NCBI RefSeq assembly: GCF_000720185.1
Contig: NZ_JOIY01000033.1
Span: forward strand, 1 to 64,000
Length of the DNA: 64,000 bases
Source: Streptomyces sp. NRRL S-340
GTDB lineage: Bacteria > Actinomycetota > Actinomycetes > Streptomycetales > Streptomycetaceae
Reading direction: 5' to 3'
Part shown: piece by piece, positions 1 to 8,556 of the stretch
Numbering within the stretch: the stretch's first letter is position 1
Layout: every line of letters begins with the position of its first letter
Made by a program: the position numbers and the translations under genes
Notes under the pieces: model-generated
Database searches by the model: none
The model's input: the letters and a program-made list of their open reading frames with translations, nothing else
Told to the model about the DNA's origin: nothing

Positions 1-106
1 ATCTGGCGTTGACTTTTGGCACGCTGTTGAGTTCTCAAGGAACGGACGCTTCCTTTGTACTCACCCTCTCGGGCTTTCCTCCGGGCGCTTCCCTTCGGTG
101 ATCCAC
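1..106 (-). promoter_or_regulatory. Leader of a 16S rRNA operon
   Basis: Read on the minus strand this stretch carries the block CCTTGAGAACTCAACAG followed by CGTGCCAAAAGTCAACGCC. I recognise it as the conserved Streptomyces pre-16S leader (antitermination/processing region). The 16S gene itself would lie beyond position 1, reading leftward. The assignment rests on recognition of the leader; no mature rRNA sequence is in the window. Confidence 0.8.
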
Positions 107-136
107 ACTCTATCAGGCTTTTCCGGCCCTCTTGAC
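107..136 (-). promoter_or_regulatory. rrn promoter, proximal
   Basis: On the minus strand a -10 hexamer TAGAGT (107-112) lies 18 bp from a weak -35 GTCAAG (131-136), immediately upstream of the rRNA leader. Streptomyces rrn operons normally have several tandem promoters. The -35 match is poor, so this is a candidate. Confidence 0.5.
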
Positions 137-246
137 CACCGTCCCGCAGGCATGCGGAAGGCGATCCAGAGATAGGATCTGACAGGTTGGGTTCCGCTCG
201 GGCCGAGGACGCTTGCTCGCGTCACTCACCCCCAAGCAGGAGTACG

Positions 247-276
247 ACTGTACAGGGGCCCGTGGAGCCGGTGCAA
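247..276 (-). promoter_or_regulatory. rrn promoter, distal
   Basis: The minus strand shows -35 TTGCAC (271-276), an 18-bp spacer and -10 TACAGT (247-252), a good housekeeping-sigma match. It is the best promoter in the region and points to the rRNA leader. The dre palindrome lies only 12 bp upstream of its -35. Confidence 0.6.
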
Positions 277-288
277 ATCGATGGGATT

Positions 289-304
289 GGTGGTCTAGAC
301 CACT
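289..304. promoter_or_regulatory. DasR-responsive element (dre)
   Basis: The 16-mer GGTGGTCTAGACCACT differs only at its first base from the published dre consensus, A(C/G)TGGTCTAGACCA(C/G)T. DasR is the GntR-type GlcNAc-responsive repressor of Streptomyces and is known to control PTS genes. The site is 125 bp upstream of the crr start and close to the divergent rRNA promoter. Function is inferred from the motif and from the PTS genes next door. Confidence 0.85.
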
Positions 305-428
305 ATCGTGAGCTGTCGTAAGCTCTCGCCCGGATCCGGTACTTACCGTGACATACCCTGCTTCACAGTGCGCCGTCCGGGACAGACAGCGACGGCCCAT
401 ACGAATCTCCACCCCTGGGAGGCTTCCC

Positions 429-878
429 ATGACCACCGTGACGTCCCCGCTCGCCGGACGCGCCATCGGACTGGCCGCTGTGCCCGACCCCGTCTTCTCC
501 GGCGCCATGGTCGGCCCGGGCACGGCGATCGACCCCGTGCGCGAGCCCGCCGAGGCGGTCGCCCCCGTGGACGGTGTCATCGTCTCGCTGCATCCGCACG
601 CCTTCGTCGTCGTCGACGAGCAGGGGCACGGTGTGCTCATCCACCTCGGCATCGACACCGTCCAGCTCAACGGCGAGGGCTTCGAGCTGCTCGTGAACAA
701 GGGCGACACCGTCAAGCGCGGTCAGGCGGTGGTGCGCTGGAACCCCGCCGCCGTCGAGGCCGCCGGCAAGTCCCCGGTGTGTCCGGTCGTGGCCCTGGAG
801 GCCACTGCCGAATCCCTCTCCGAGCTGCGTGACAGCGGCGACGTGCAGACCGGCGACAGTCTCTTCGCCTGGGAGTGA
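429..878 (+). CDS. crr: PTS glucose-family enzyme IIA component
   Basis: EIIA(Glc)-type phosphocarrier of 149 residues. It accepts phosphate from HPr and passes it to sugar-specific EIIB domains; in streptomycetes it is needed for GlcNAc uptake. The active-site histidine is H72 in the motif IHLGIDTV, and the second histidine H57 lies 15 residues earlier, the same spacing as E. coli H75/H90. The ATG at 429 follows a GGGAGG ribosome site and gives the usual family length; an upstream ATG at 348 would add an unconserved tail. ptsI follows after 75 bp, so the two form an operon, probably under DasR through the dre at 289. Confidence 0.95.
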   Translation: MTTVTSPLAGRAIGLAAVPDPVFSGAMVGPGTAIDPVREPAEAVAPVDGVIVSLHPHAFVVVDEQGHGVLIHLGIDTVQLNGEGFELLVNKGDTVKRGQAVVRWNPAAVEAAGKSPVCPVVALEATAESLSELRDSGDVQTGDSLFAWE

Positions 879-953
879 CCGCCCCGCCGTCCCGGGACGG
901 CCCAGGAACAACCACCGCGGCGCGACCCGCCGCACTATTCGGAGACGGGTGAC

Positions 954-2624
954 ATGGAGACAACGCTGCGAGGCGTCGGCGTGAGCCACGGTGTGGCGAT
1001 CGGCGAGGTTCGGCACATGGGGACGGCGGTGCTGGAACCGCCGGCCAAGCAGATAGCGGCAGACGAGGCGGAGCGCGAACAGGGGCGCGCCCGCCAGGCC
1101 GTGGAGGCGGTGGCCGCCGACCTGACGGCCCGCGGCAACCTGGCGGGCGGCGAGGCCCAGGCGGTGCTCGAGGCGCAGGCCATGATGGCTCAGGACCCCG
1201 AGCTGATCGCGGACGTCGACCGGCGTATCGCGGTGGGCAGCACCGCGGAGCGCGCGGTGTACGACGCGTTCGCCGCCTACCGCGACCTGCTGGCCGGTGC
1301 GGGTGAGTACCTCGCCGGGCGGGTGGCGGACCTCGACGACGTGCGGAACCGTATCGTCGCGCGGCTGCTGGGCGTGCCCATGCCGGGTGTGCCGGACAGC
1401 GACGAGCCCTATGTCCTGGTCGCGCGTGACCTGGCTCCGGCCGACACCGCGCTGCTGGATCCCACCCTGGTCCTCGGTTTCGTCACCGAGGAGGGCGGGC
1501 CGACGAGCCACAGCGCGATCCTGGCGCGGGCGCTCGGTGTGCCGGCCGTGGTGGCGCTGCCGGGTGCGGGTGAGCTGGCCGAGGGCACGGTGATCGCCGT
1601 GGACGGCAGCACCGGTGAGATCTTCGTGAACCCCAGTGTCGAGAAGAAGGCGCAGCTGGAGGCCGCGGCCGCCGAGCGCAGGGCGGCGCTGGCCGCGTCG
1701 ACGGGTCCGGGTGCCACTTCCGACGGTCACAAGGTGCCGCTGCTCGCCAACATCGGTGGTCCCGCGGACGTGGCGGCCGCGGTGGAGGCCGGTGCCGAGG
1801 GTGTGGGTCTGTTCCGGACCGAGTTCCTCTTCCTGGACGACAACAAGAAGGCGCCGTCGGAAGAGAAGCAGATCGAGGCCTACCGGCAGGTGCTGGAGGC
1901 CTTCCCCGAGGGCCGTGTCGTCGTGCGGGTGCTGGACGCGGGTGCGGACAAGCCGCTCGACTTCCTGACGCCTGCCGACGAGCCGAACCCCGCTCTGGGT
2001 GTGCGGGGTCTGCGCACGCTGCTCGACCACCCGGAGGTGCTGCGCACCCAGCTGAGCGCCCTGGCCAGGGCGGCCGAGGGGCTGCCGGTCCACCTTGAGG
2101 TCATGGCTCCGATGGTCGCGGACCGGGCGGACGCCAGGGCGTTCGCGGATGCCTGCCGTGCGGCGGGGCTGCGGGCGAAGTTCGGTGCGATGGTCGAGAT
2201 CCCGTCGGCCGCGCTGCGGGCGCGCTCGATTCTGCAGGAGGTCGAGTTCCTGTCGCTGGGCACGAACGACCTCGCGCAGTACACCTTCGCCGCCGACCGG
2301 CAGGTGGGTGCGGTGTCGCGGTTGCAGGACCCGTGGCAGCCGGCGCTGCTCGATCTGGTCGCGCTGTCCGCCGAGGCGGCGCGGGCCGAGGGCAAGAGCT
2401 GTGGTGTCTGCGGTGAGGCGGCCTCGGATCCGCTGCTGGCGTGTGTGCTGACGGGCCTTGGTGTCACCTCCCTGTCCATGGGTGCGGCGTCGCTTCCTTA
2501 TGTCCGGGCGGCGCTGGCGAAGTACACGCTGGCGCAGTGCGAGCGTGCCGCCGCGGCGGCACGGGCCGCGGACAGTGCCGAGGAGGCCCGTGACGCGGCT
2601 CAGGCGGTGCTGTCCGGCGAGTGA
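954..2624 (+). CDS. ptsI: PTS enzyme I (phosphoenolpyruvate-protein phosphotransferase)
   Basis: Cytosolic enzyme I of 556 residues that moves phosphate from PEP to HPr, the first step of all PTS sugar uptake. The phosphorylated histidine is H186 in GGPTSHSAILAR. The PEP-binding barrel shows GVGLFRTEFLFL, the signature SLGTNDLAQYTFAADR and the C-terminal active-site Cys in SCGVCGEA. Length and domain order (HPr-binding, phosphohistidine, TIM barrel) are complete. It is second in the crr-ptsI operon; HPr is not encoded here. A strong hairpin follows the stop. Confidence 0.97.
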   Translation: METTLRGVGVSHGVAIGEVRHMGTAVLEPPAKQIAADEAEREQGRARQAVEAVAADLTARGNLAGGEAQAVLEAQAMMAQDPELIADVDRRIAVGSTAERAVYDAFAAYRDLLAGAGEYLAGRVADLDDVRNRIVARLLGVPMPGVPDSDEPYVLVARDLAPADTALLDPTLVLGFVTEEGGPTSHSAILARALGVPAVVALPGAGELAEGTVIAVDGSTGEIFVNPSVEKKAQLEAAAAERRAALAASTGPGATSDGHKVPLLANIGGPADVAAAVEAGAEGVGLFRTEFLFLDDNKKAPSEEKQIEAYRQVLEAFPEGRVVVRVLDAGADKPLDFLTPADEPNPALGVRGLRTLLDHPEVLRTQLSALARAAEGLPVHLEVMAPMVADRADARAFADACRAAGLRAKFGAMVEIPSAALRARSILQEVEFLSLGTNDLAQYTFAADRQVGAVSRLQDPWQPALLDLVALSAEAARAEGKSCGVCGEAASDPLLACVLTGLGVTSLSMGAASLPYVRAALAKYTLAQCERAAAAARAADSAEEARDAAQAVLSGE

Positions 2625-2657
2625 GCGGACCGTGCCGTCACCGGCTGGTTCGTCCGG

Positions 2658-2686
2658 GGCGCTCCACCCGAGGGTGGAGCGCCTTT
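2658..2686. terminator. Intrinsic terminator after ptsI
   Basis: A perfect 12-bp inverted repeat, GGCGCTCCACCC and GGGTGGAGCGCC, is separated by GA and followed by TTT. It sits between the converging ptsI and the gene ending at 2694, so it can serve both strands. Confidence 0.85.
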
Positions 2687-2693
2687 GGCGTGT

Positions 2694-3614
2694 TCAGGGA
2701 CGGTGTCGTGGGGTGAGTCCTTCTTCTCCCAGGTCGGGCGGGGTGCCGTAGTCGACGCCGGATTCCGGGGCGAGGAGGCCGCCGGATTCGATGTCGGTGC
2801 AGTAGGCGTCGAAGACCTCGCCCGCGGTGAGCGGCTCCAGGCCGTCGCCGCGCAGGCGCCAGCCGTAGATGCGGTCCGGGGTGCCCGGCGCGGTGGTGCG
2901 CATGACGAGTCCGCCGGGGCTGCGGGTGGCGAGTCCGAGGGCGAGGACGGTGGTGAATTCGAGGGCTTCGGCCTCGTCGAGGCGGGTGATGTCGGTGCGG
3001 AGGGCGTCACCGCCGGTGTCGTCGCCGGTGTCGTCGGCGTGGAGCACGGCGAGGAGGGTTTCCGGTGCGGTGGTGACACTGCAGACCAGGTGTCGGTTGC
3101 CGGGCGGGGCGGTGTCGAGGATGCGGGCGAGGAGGCCGGCGGCGCGGGTGAAGGCGGCGCGGCCGATGTCCTCGCCGCAGGAGGCACAGGGGCCGAGCCG
3201 GGCGAGGAGGGTGGAGGCGTACTCCCAGGTCGCCTGGCGGACGGCTTCGTCGACGAGGGCGGGGACGAGTTCGGTGAGCGGCCGGCCGTCGTAGGGCAGG
3301 GTCGGTCCGGCGGTGGCGATCTCGGCGGTGAAGCGGGCCCGGCTGGCCGGGGCGTCGGGGTCGAGGCCGGTGCGGGCGCAGAACTCGGCGTATTCCTCGG
3401 GGTCGAAGAGGGCGACGGTGGTGTGGCCGCCCTGGGCCGCCCTGACGCGCAGGAGTGCTTCGACCTGTTCGAGATAGGTGGTGTGGTCGTCGAAGGTGAA
3501 GCTGCGGTAGCGCCGCATGGCGCGGAAGTCGTGTTCGTCGGTGAGCAGGCCGATGGTGCCGGCGATCTCCCGGCGCAGGAGGCGTCGCATGGTCCGGCGG
3601 TCGGTGTGTGTCAT
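2694..3614 (-). CDS. Hypothetical protein with DUF-like architecture
   Basis: A 306-residue soluble protein I cannot assign to a function. It begins with a basic helix-rich segment (MTHTDRRTMRRLLRRE) and contains a CASCGED stretch near the middle that could be half a metal site. There is no signal peptide or membrane segment. The ATG at 3614 is chosen because GGGGGAAG precedes it at proper spacing. It is transcribed in the same direction as the MFS gene upstream, 61 bp away, so the pair may share the promoter at about 5000. Confidence 0.8.
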   Translation of the reverse strand: MTHTDRRTMRRLLRREIAGTIGLLTDEHDFRAMRRYRSFTFDDHTTYLEQVEALLRVRAAQGGHTTVALFDPEEYAEFCARTGLDPDAPASRARFTAEIATAGPTLPYDGRPLTELVPALVDEAVRQATWEYASTLLARLGPCASCGEDIGRAAFTRAAGLLARILDTAPPGNRHLVCSVTTAPETLLAVLHADDTGDDTGGDALRTDITRLDEAEALEFTTVLALGLATRSPGGLVMRTTAPGTPDRIYGWRLRGDGLEPLTAGEVFDAYCTDIESGGLLAPESGVDYGTPPDLGEEGLTPRHRP

Positions 3615-3675
3615 GTTCTTCCCCCATGGTTTCCCCGTGTGTGCGCGCACGGTCTCGCCGTGTGTGCACGGTCGA

Positions 3676-4980
3676 TCAATGCTCACTCACAGTAACGGGC
3701 GGCACTGACAACGGTGGTTCTGCGAGCCGGGCGCGGACCGTGCGGTGCTGGATGACGCAGGTCAGGGCTATGGAGCCGCCGAACACGGCCCATCCGGCCG
3801 GGCCCGCGGCGATGGCCGCGGTGACGGCGAGGGGTCCGATGCTGCGCTGGGCGGACTGGGCCAGTCCGTGCACGCCGAGGTAGGTGCCTTGCGCCGTGCC
3901 GGGGGCGAGGGCGACGGACAGTTCCCAGGAGGCGGTGGCGTGGAGCATCTCGGCGAGGGTGAAGGCGGCGGCCGCGGCGGTGAGGAGCGCGGTGGACGTG
4001 ACGGTGCCTCCGGTGGTGGAGAGGGCCAGGGCGGCGCCGCCGAGGGCGTAGGCGAGGGAGAGCGGGAGCAGGAGGGTGCGGGCTGCCGCGGTGGTGGCGC
4101 CGAAGCGGGCCAGGGGGACCTGGAGGGCGACCACCATGACGTTGTTCAGCACCATGAGCAGGGGTGCGAGGCCGTGGGGCGCGGTGCTCGCGTGCGCGAT
4201 CCACAGGGGCAGGCCGACCTTGAAGACGGCGTCGTCGAGGAAGAGGACGGTTTCGGTCGCGACGTAGGCGAGGTAGGTGCGGTCGCGCCACGGAGTGGCG
4301 GGGTGGCCCGCGGGTGCCGGGGTGTGGTGGGTGGCGACGGTGCGGGAGGGCGAGGGGGGTTCGCCGCAGCGCAGGGTGAGGAGGGCTACGGCGACGAAGG
4401 AGAGCGCGTCGCCGAGGAGCAGCCACCGGTAGGCGGCGGCGGTGCCGAGGGCGAGGGCGGCAGCGGCGGCGAGGCCGCCCAGGGCCCAGCCGGCGTTGGC
4501 CGCGGTCCTGTTGAGTGCCTGGTAGCGCACGCGGTCGGGTCCGGAGACGCGGGTGGCGTAGAGCTTGGTGAGGACGCTGGCGGCGCGGTCGCCGAGACTG
4601 CCGAGGGCGGAGAAGGCGAGCAGCGGGCCGTAGTGGTCGGTGGTGAGCAGCCCGAGGGAGGCCAGGGCGCGCAGGAGCTGGAGCGCGACGAGGACGCGGG
4701 TGAGCGGGAGGCGGTCGGCGATGCGGCCGCCGATGGGGGCGCCGGCGATGCCGACGGCTCCGGCGAGGGCGGCGAGGGTGCCGACCTGGGCGAGGGAGAG
4801 GTGGGAGACGTAGGTGAAGTACAGGACGGAGACGGAGGCCCACAGTCCGCTGCCGGTGCGGTCGACGAGCGCGACGAGGAGCATGCGGCGGCCGTCGGGG
4901 CCGCCGGGTATCCGGGGCTTTCCCGTTCTGGCGGGTCGTGTGCCGGTGTGACCGGTCTTCGTACGGCGGGTGGTTCCCAC
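3676..4980 (-). CDS. MFS transporter
   Basis: Membrane permease of 434 residues with about 12 hydrophobic helices and the MFS loop 2-3 motif in the form GGRIADRLPLTR. The long charged central loop (around residues 190-215) separates two six-helix halves, as in drug or metabolite exporters. The start is GTG at 4980, preceded by AAGGGGGAACC. It diverges from the MocR-type regulator at 5026 and shares a palindromic operator with it, so it is the likely regulated target. The substrate is unknown. Confidence 0.88.
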   Translation of the reverse strand: MGTTRRTKTGHTGTRPARTGKPRIPGGPDGRRMLLVALVDRTGSGLWASVSVLYFTYVSHLSLAQVGTLAALAGAVGIAGAPIGGRIADRLPLTRVLVALQLLRALASLGLLTTDHYGPLLAFSALGSLGDRAASVLTKLYATRVSGPDRVRYQALNRTAANAGWALGGLAAAAALALGTAAAYRWLLLGDALSFVAVALLTLRCGEPPSPSRTVATHHTPAPAGHPATPWRDRTYLAYVATETVLFLDDAVFKVGLPLWIAHASTAPHGLAPLLMVLNNVMVVALQVPLARFGATTAAARTLLLPLSLAYALGGAALALSTTGGTVTSTALLTAAAAAFTLAEMLHATASWELSVALAPGTAQGTYLGVHGLAQSAQRSIGPLAVTAAIAAGPAGWAVFGGSIALTCVIQHRTVRARLAEPPLSVPPVTVSEH

Positions 4981-4989
4981 GGTTCCCCC

Positions 4990-5018
4990 TTGCGGCCAAT
5001 TATGTATTGATACATAAT
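4990..5018 (+). promoter_or_regulatory. Promoter of the MocR regulator gene (leaderless)
   Basis: -35 TTGCGG (4990-4995), a 17-bp spacer and -10 CATAAT (5013-5018) place the start of transcription on or next to the GTG at 5026. There is no Shine-Dalgarno sequence, so the message is probably leaderless. The -10 lies within the palindrome at 4999-5018, which allows direct autorepression. Confidence 0.6.
4999..5018. promoter_or_regulatory. Perfect palindromic operator between MFS and MocR genes
   Basis: ATTATGTAT-TG-ATACATAAT is a perfect 9+9 bp inverted repeat in otherwise GC-rich DNA. A third partial half-site, GTACATTAT, follows at 5032-5040 inside the regulator's first codons. Its position over both divergent promoters indicates a site for the adjacent regulator. 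Confidence 0.75.
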
Positions 5019-5025
5019 CTTCAAC

Positions 5026-6345
5026 GTGGCAGTACATTATGGGATCAGCGGTACGTCGGCCAAGGAGATTGCGGCCTCGGTGGAGCGGGGCGTGTCCGAG
5101 GGAGCCCTGGCGCCGGGTGCGGCGCTGCCGCCGGTGCGACGGCTCGCCGGTGAACTCGCCGTCAGTCCGGGGACGGTCGCCACCGCGTACAAGGAGCTGC
5201 GCGGGCGGGGCATCGTGGTGACCCGGGGCCGGGGCGGGACCGTGGTGGCGTCCGCGCCCGCGGTGGCGTCCCGCCGGCCGCCGAAGGTGCCGCCGGGGCT
5301 GCGGGACCTGGCGGGCGGGCATCCGGATCCGGCGTTCCTGCCCGCTCTGGTGCCCCCTTCCCGTCTGTCCTCGGGGGCCCGGTCGCACCGTTCGGCCCCG
5401 CGACTGCCACGGCTGGAGGAGGCCGTGCGGGACTGGCTGGGGCCCGACGGCGTGCCGGTGGAGCACGTGACGTTCGCGCACGGCGCGCTGGACCTGGTGG
5501 GACGCCTGCTGTCCGTGGAGCTGCGTCCGGGGGACGCGGTCGCGATGGAGGACCCGGGCTACCACCACCTGCTGGACCTGGTGACCGCGCTCGGCCTGCG
5601 CGGCGTCGCGGTGGCCGTGGACGACGAGGGGATGCGTCCGGAGGCCCTGCGGCGGGCGCTGCGGGCAGGTGCGCGGGCCGTGGTGTGCAGCCCCCGGGGG
5701 CAGAACCCGTACGGCGGCTGCTTCTCGGAGGAGCGCCGCGCGGCACTGGTCGAGGTGGTGCGGGAGGAGCCGGACGTGCTGGTCGTGGAGAACGACCACG
5801 CCTCGGCGGTGGCGGACGTACCGCTGCGCACGCTCACCTCCGGCGGCCTGAACCGGTGGGTGCACGTGCGGACGGTGAGCAAGTTCCTGGGGGCGGACCT
5901 CCGGTGGGCGGCGGCGGCCTGCGACGCCACCACCCTGGCCCGGCACGACGGGCGGCTGCTGCTGACCTCGGGCTGGGTCAGCCATCTGCTGCAGGAGACG
6001 GTCCTCGGTCTGCTGACGGACGAGGGCACGCGCGCGCTGGTGTCCCGCGCGCGCGGGACCTACGCCGAGCGCCGTGCCGCCCTGACCGGGGAACTGGCGG
6101 CCCGGGGCATCGGCGCGCACGGGGCGAGCGGGATGAACGTGTGGGTGCCGGTGGCCGACGAGTCCGCCGTGGTGAACGGCTTGCGTTCGTACGGCTGGTG
6201 GGTCGCCGCGGGGGCCCGGTTCCGTCTGTCGTCACCACCGGGCGTACGGATCTCCGTGGCCGGCCTGGAACCGGCCGAGGCGGCCCGGCTGGCCTCCGAC
6301 TTCGCCGCCGCGCTCGGCGAGTCGGAGGCCACCTACGGCGGCTGA
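5026..6345 (+). CDS. MocR-type GntR regulator with aminotransferase domain
   Basis: This 439-residue protein has an N-terminal GntR winged helix (about 1-70, with LPPVRRLAGELAVSPGTVATAY) fused to a fold-type I aminotransferase-like domain. The expected PLP-binding lysine is in the motif TVSKFLGADLR, and PRGQNPYGG matches the cofactor-binding Asn region. MocR proteins sense PLP or PLP-amino acid adducts. The GTG start at 5026 overlaps a probable leaderless promoter and operator. It is divergent from the MFS gene and is its likely regulator. Confidence 0.9.
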   Translation: MAVHYGISGTSAKEIAASVERGVSEGALAPGAALPPVRRLAGELAVSPGTVATAYKELRGRGIVVTRGRGGTVVASAPAVASRRPPKVPPGLRDLAGGHPDPAFLPALVPPSRLSSGARSHRSAPRLPRLEEAVRDWLGPDGVPVEHVTFAHGALDLVGRLLSVELRPGDAVAMEDPGYHHLLDLVTALGLRGVAVAVDDEGMRPEALRRALRAGARAVVCSPRGQNPYGGCFSEERRAALVEVVREEPDVLVVENDHASAVADVPLRTLTSGGLNRWVHVRTVSKFLGADLRWAAAACDATTLARHDGRLLLTSGWVSHLLQETVLGLLTDEGTRALVSRARGTYAERRAALTGELAARGIGAHGASGMNVWVPVADESAVVNGLRSYGWWVAAGARFRLSSPPGVRISVAGLEPAEAARLASDFAAALGESEATYGG

Positions 6346-6376
6346 CCCCCGGCCGTGCTCACCCCTCCTCGTGCGC

Positions 6377-8344
6377 TCAGGCGCGTTTGCGGGCCAGGTC
6401 CTCGTAGAAGCGCAGCAGGGCGAGGTCGTCGACGGAGCCGGGGTTGACGGCCTTTTCCAGCGGGGTGCCCTGGAGCAGGCGCTTGACCGGGACCTCGATG
6501 CGTTTGCCGGTGAGGGTGTGCGGAACGCCCGGCACCTCGATGACCTCGTCGGGGACGTGGCGCGGGGAGAGCTGTTCGCGGATGGTGCGCTTGATGCGGT
6601 CCAGGAGCGCGTCGTCGAGGACCGCTCCGGGCGCCAGGTGCACGAAGAGGGGCATCCAGTAGCCGCCGTCGGGCTGTTCGATGCCGATGACGAGCGATTC
6701 CCTGATCTCGGGCAGCCGCTCGACGGCCTCGTAGATGTCGGCCGAACCCATCCGCACGCCCTGGCGGTTGAGCGTGGAGTCGGAGCGGCCGTGGATGATC
6801 ACCGAGCCGCGGGAGGTGAGCGTGATCCAGTCGCCGTGGCGCCACACCCCGGGATACACGGCGAAGTAGCTGTCGTGGTAGCGGCTGCCGTCGGGGTCGT
6901 TCCAGAAGTGGATCGGCATGGACGGCATGGGGTTGGTGACGACGAGTTCGCCGACCTCGTCGACCAGCGGTGCCCCGCTGGGGTCCCAGGACTGCAGGTC
7001 GGTGCCCAGGCAGGGCGCCTGGAGTTCGCCGATGTGCACCGGGAGGGTCGGTACGGCTCCCGCGAAGCAGGAACAGACGTCCGTACCGCCGCTGACGGAG
7101 GCGATCCACAGGTCCGCGCCGACCTCGTCGTGCAGCCAGCGGAACCCGTCCGGCGGCAGCGGGGACCCGGTGGTGCCGACGCACCGGATCCGGGAGAGGT
7201 CGTGGTCGCGGGCGGGGTGCACCCCCGCCTTGCGGCAGGCCATGACGTACGCGGCCGAGGTGCCGAAGAGGGTGGCTCCGGTGCGCTCGGCGACCCGCCA
7301 CTGCGCGTCCGTGCCGGGATACCCGGGGCTCCCGTCGTACAGGACGATCGTCGTCCCGGTCAGCAGGCCGGAGACGAGGAAGTTCCACATCATCCAGCCG
7401 GTCGACGTGTACCAGAAGAAGCGGTCCCCGGGGCCCAGGTCGCAGTGCAGGCCGAGCTGCTTGAGGTGCTCCACGAGGATGCCGCCCTGCGACTGCACGA
7501 TGGCCTTGGGCAGACCGGTGGTGCCCGAGGAGTACAGCACCCACAGGGGATGGTCGAAGGGCACCTGTTCGAAGACCGGCTCGACGTCGGCGGCGGTCAG
7601 GTCCGGCCACGCGAGGGCGCCGTCGGGGGTGGCACTGCCGAGCAGGGGGACGTGGACGACGGCGCGCAGGGTGGGCAGCTCGCGGCGCAGCTCGGCGACG
7701 ACGTCCCGGCGGTCGTGCTCCTTGCCGCCGTAGCGGTAGCCGTCGACGGCGAAGAGGACGACCGGTTCGACCTGCTGGAAGCGGTCGAGGACGCTGCGGG
7801 CGCCGAAGTCGGGGGCGCAGGACGTCCACACCGCGCCGACGGCGGCGGTGGCGAGCAGGGCGACGACGGCCTCGGGGATGTTCGGCAGGTACCCGCTGAC
7901 GCGGTCCCCGGGGCGTACGCCGAGGGCGCGCAGCCCGTCCGCGAGGGAGCCGACCTGGCGGCGCAGTTCGGACCAGGTCACCGGGTGCGGTTCGTGGCTC
8001 TCGTCGACGCGGAGGAGGGCGGGCTCCTCCGCGCGGGCCGCGGCGGCGCGCAGGGCGTGTTCGGCGTAGTTGAGGGTGGCTCCGGGGAACCACTGCGCGC
8101 CGGGCATCGTGCGGTCGCCCAGCACGCGCGCGCAGGGGGTGCTGAACCGTACGTCGAACCACTCCGTGACGGCCTTCCAGAAGGTCTCCAGACGGTCGAC
8201 GGACCAGCGGTGCAGGGCCGGGTAGCCGCCCTCGGCGGGAGCGCCGTGGTGTTCGGCCGCCCAGGCCTGGAACTTCGTGATCTGTGCCTGGGCGATCCGC
8301 TGCGGATCGGGCTGCCAGAGCGGCAGGGGGTTCACGGTCGACAT
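6377..8344 (-). CDS. Acetoacetyl-CoA synthetase (acetoacetate-CoA ligase)
   Basis: ANL-superfamily ligase of 655 residues that activates acetoacetate (or a close short-chain acid) with ATP and CoA. The AMP-binding loop YSSGTTGLPK is at 271-280, the N-terminal ACAS-type segment is present and the C-terminal catalytic lysine lies in HTLTGKRIEVPVK. Length and overall sequence fit acetoacetyl-CoA synthetase better than acetyl-CoA synthetase. The ATG at 8344 has GGGAG upstream; the longer open frame before it is not conserved-looking. It converges with the MocR gene and diverges from the GH31 gene. Confidence 0.9.
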   Translation of the reverse strand: MSTVNPLPLWQPDPQRIAQAQITKFQAWAAEHHGAPAEGGYPALHRWSVDRLETFWKAVTEWFDVRFSTPCARVLGDRTMPGAQWFPGATLNYAEHALRAAAARAEEPALLRVDESHEPHPVTWSELRRQVGSLADGLRALGVRPGDRVSGYLPNIPEAVVALLATAAVGAVWTSCAPDFGARSVLDRFQQVEPVVLFAVDGYRYGGKEHDRRDVVAELRRELPTLRAVVHVPLLGSATPDGALAWPDLTAADVEPVFEQVPFDHPLWVLYSSGTTGLPKAIVQSQGGILVEHLKQLGLHCDLGPGDRFFWYTSTGWMMWNFLVSGLLTGTTIVLYDGSPGYPGTDAQWRVAERTGATLFGTSAAYVMACRKAGVHPARDHDLSRIRCVGTTGSPLPPDGFRWLHDEVGADLWIASVSGGTDVCSCFAGAVPTLPVHIGELQAPCLGTDLQSWDPSGAPLVDEVGELVVTNPMPSMPIHFWNDPDGSRYHDSYFAVYPGVWRHGDWITLTSRGSVIIHGRSDSTLNRQGVRMGSADIYEAVERLPEIRESLVIGIEQPDGGYWMPLFVHLAPGAVLDDALLDRIKRTIREQLSPRHVPDEVIEVPGVPHTLTGKRIEVPVKRLLQGTPLEKAVNPGSVDDLALLRFYEDLARKRA

Positions 8345-8556
8345 GGGCGGCTCCCGGACTCTGCGCGTCGTGTGCGTCGGTCCGCGCACGTGCGGGGTGT
8401 GCGCGTGACGCGGCTGACAGGGACGATGCCATGTGATCGACTTCCGCACCAGGGCTGGCCCCACATAGTCCCTGCCGTGAAGATGTGGTCCGGGCCTGGG
8501 TGAACGGCAGTTGAACAGCACACGCGTCGGGGCCTGTCAATGGCAGGGTGATCAGC

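Noticed and set aside
363..2093. A 576-codon open frame antisense to crr-ptsI
   Set aside because: Long antisense frames are routine at this GC content. The sense strand encodes intact, recognisable PTS proteins and the antisense product is Arg/His/Gly-rich with no domain.
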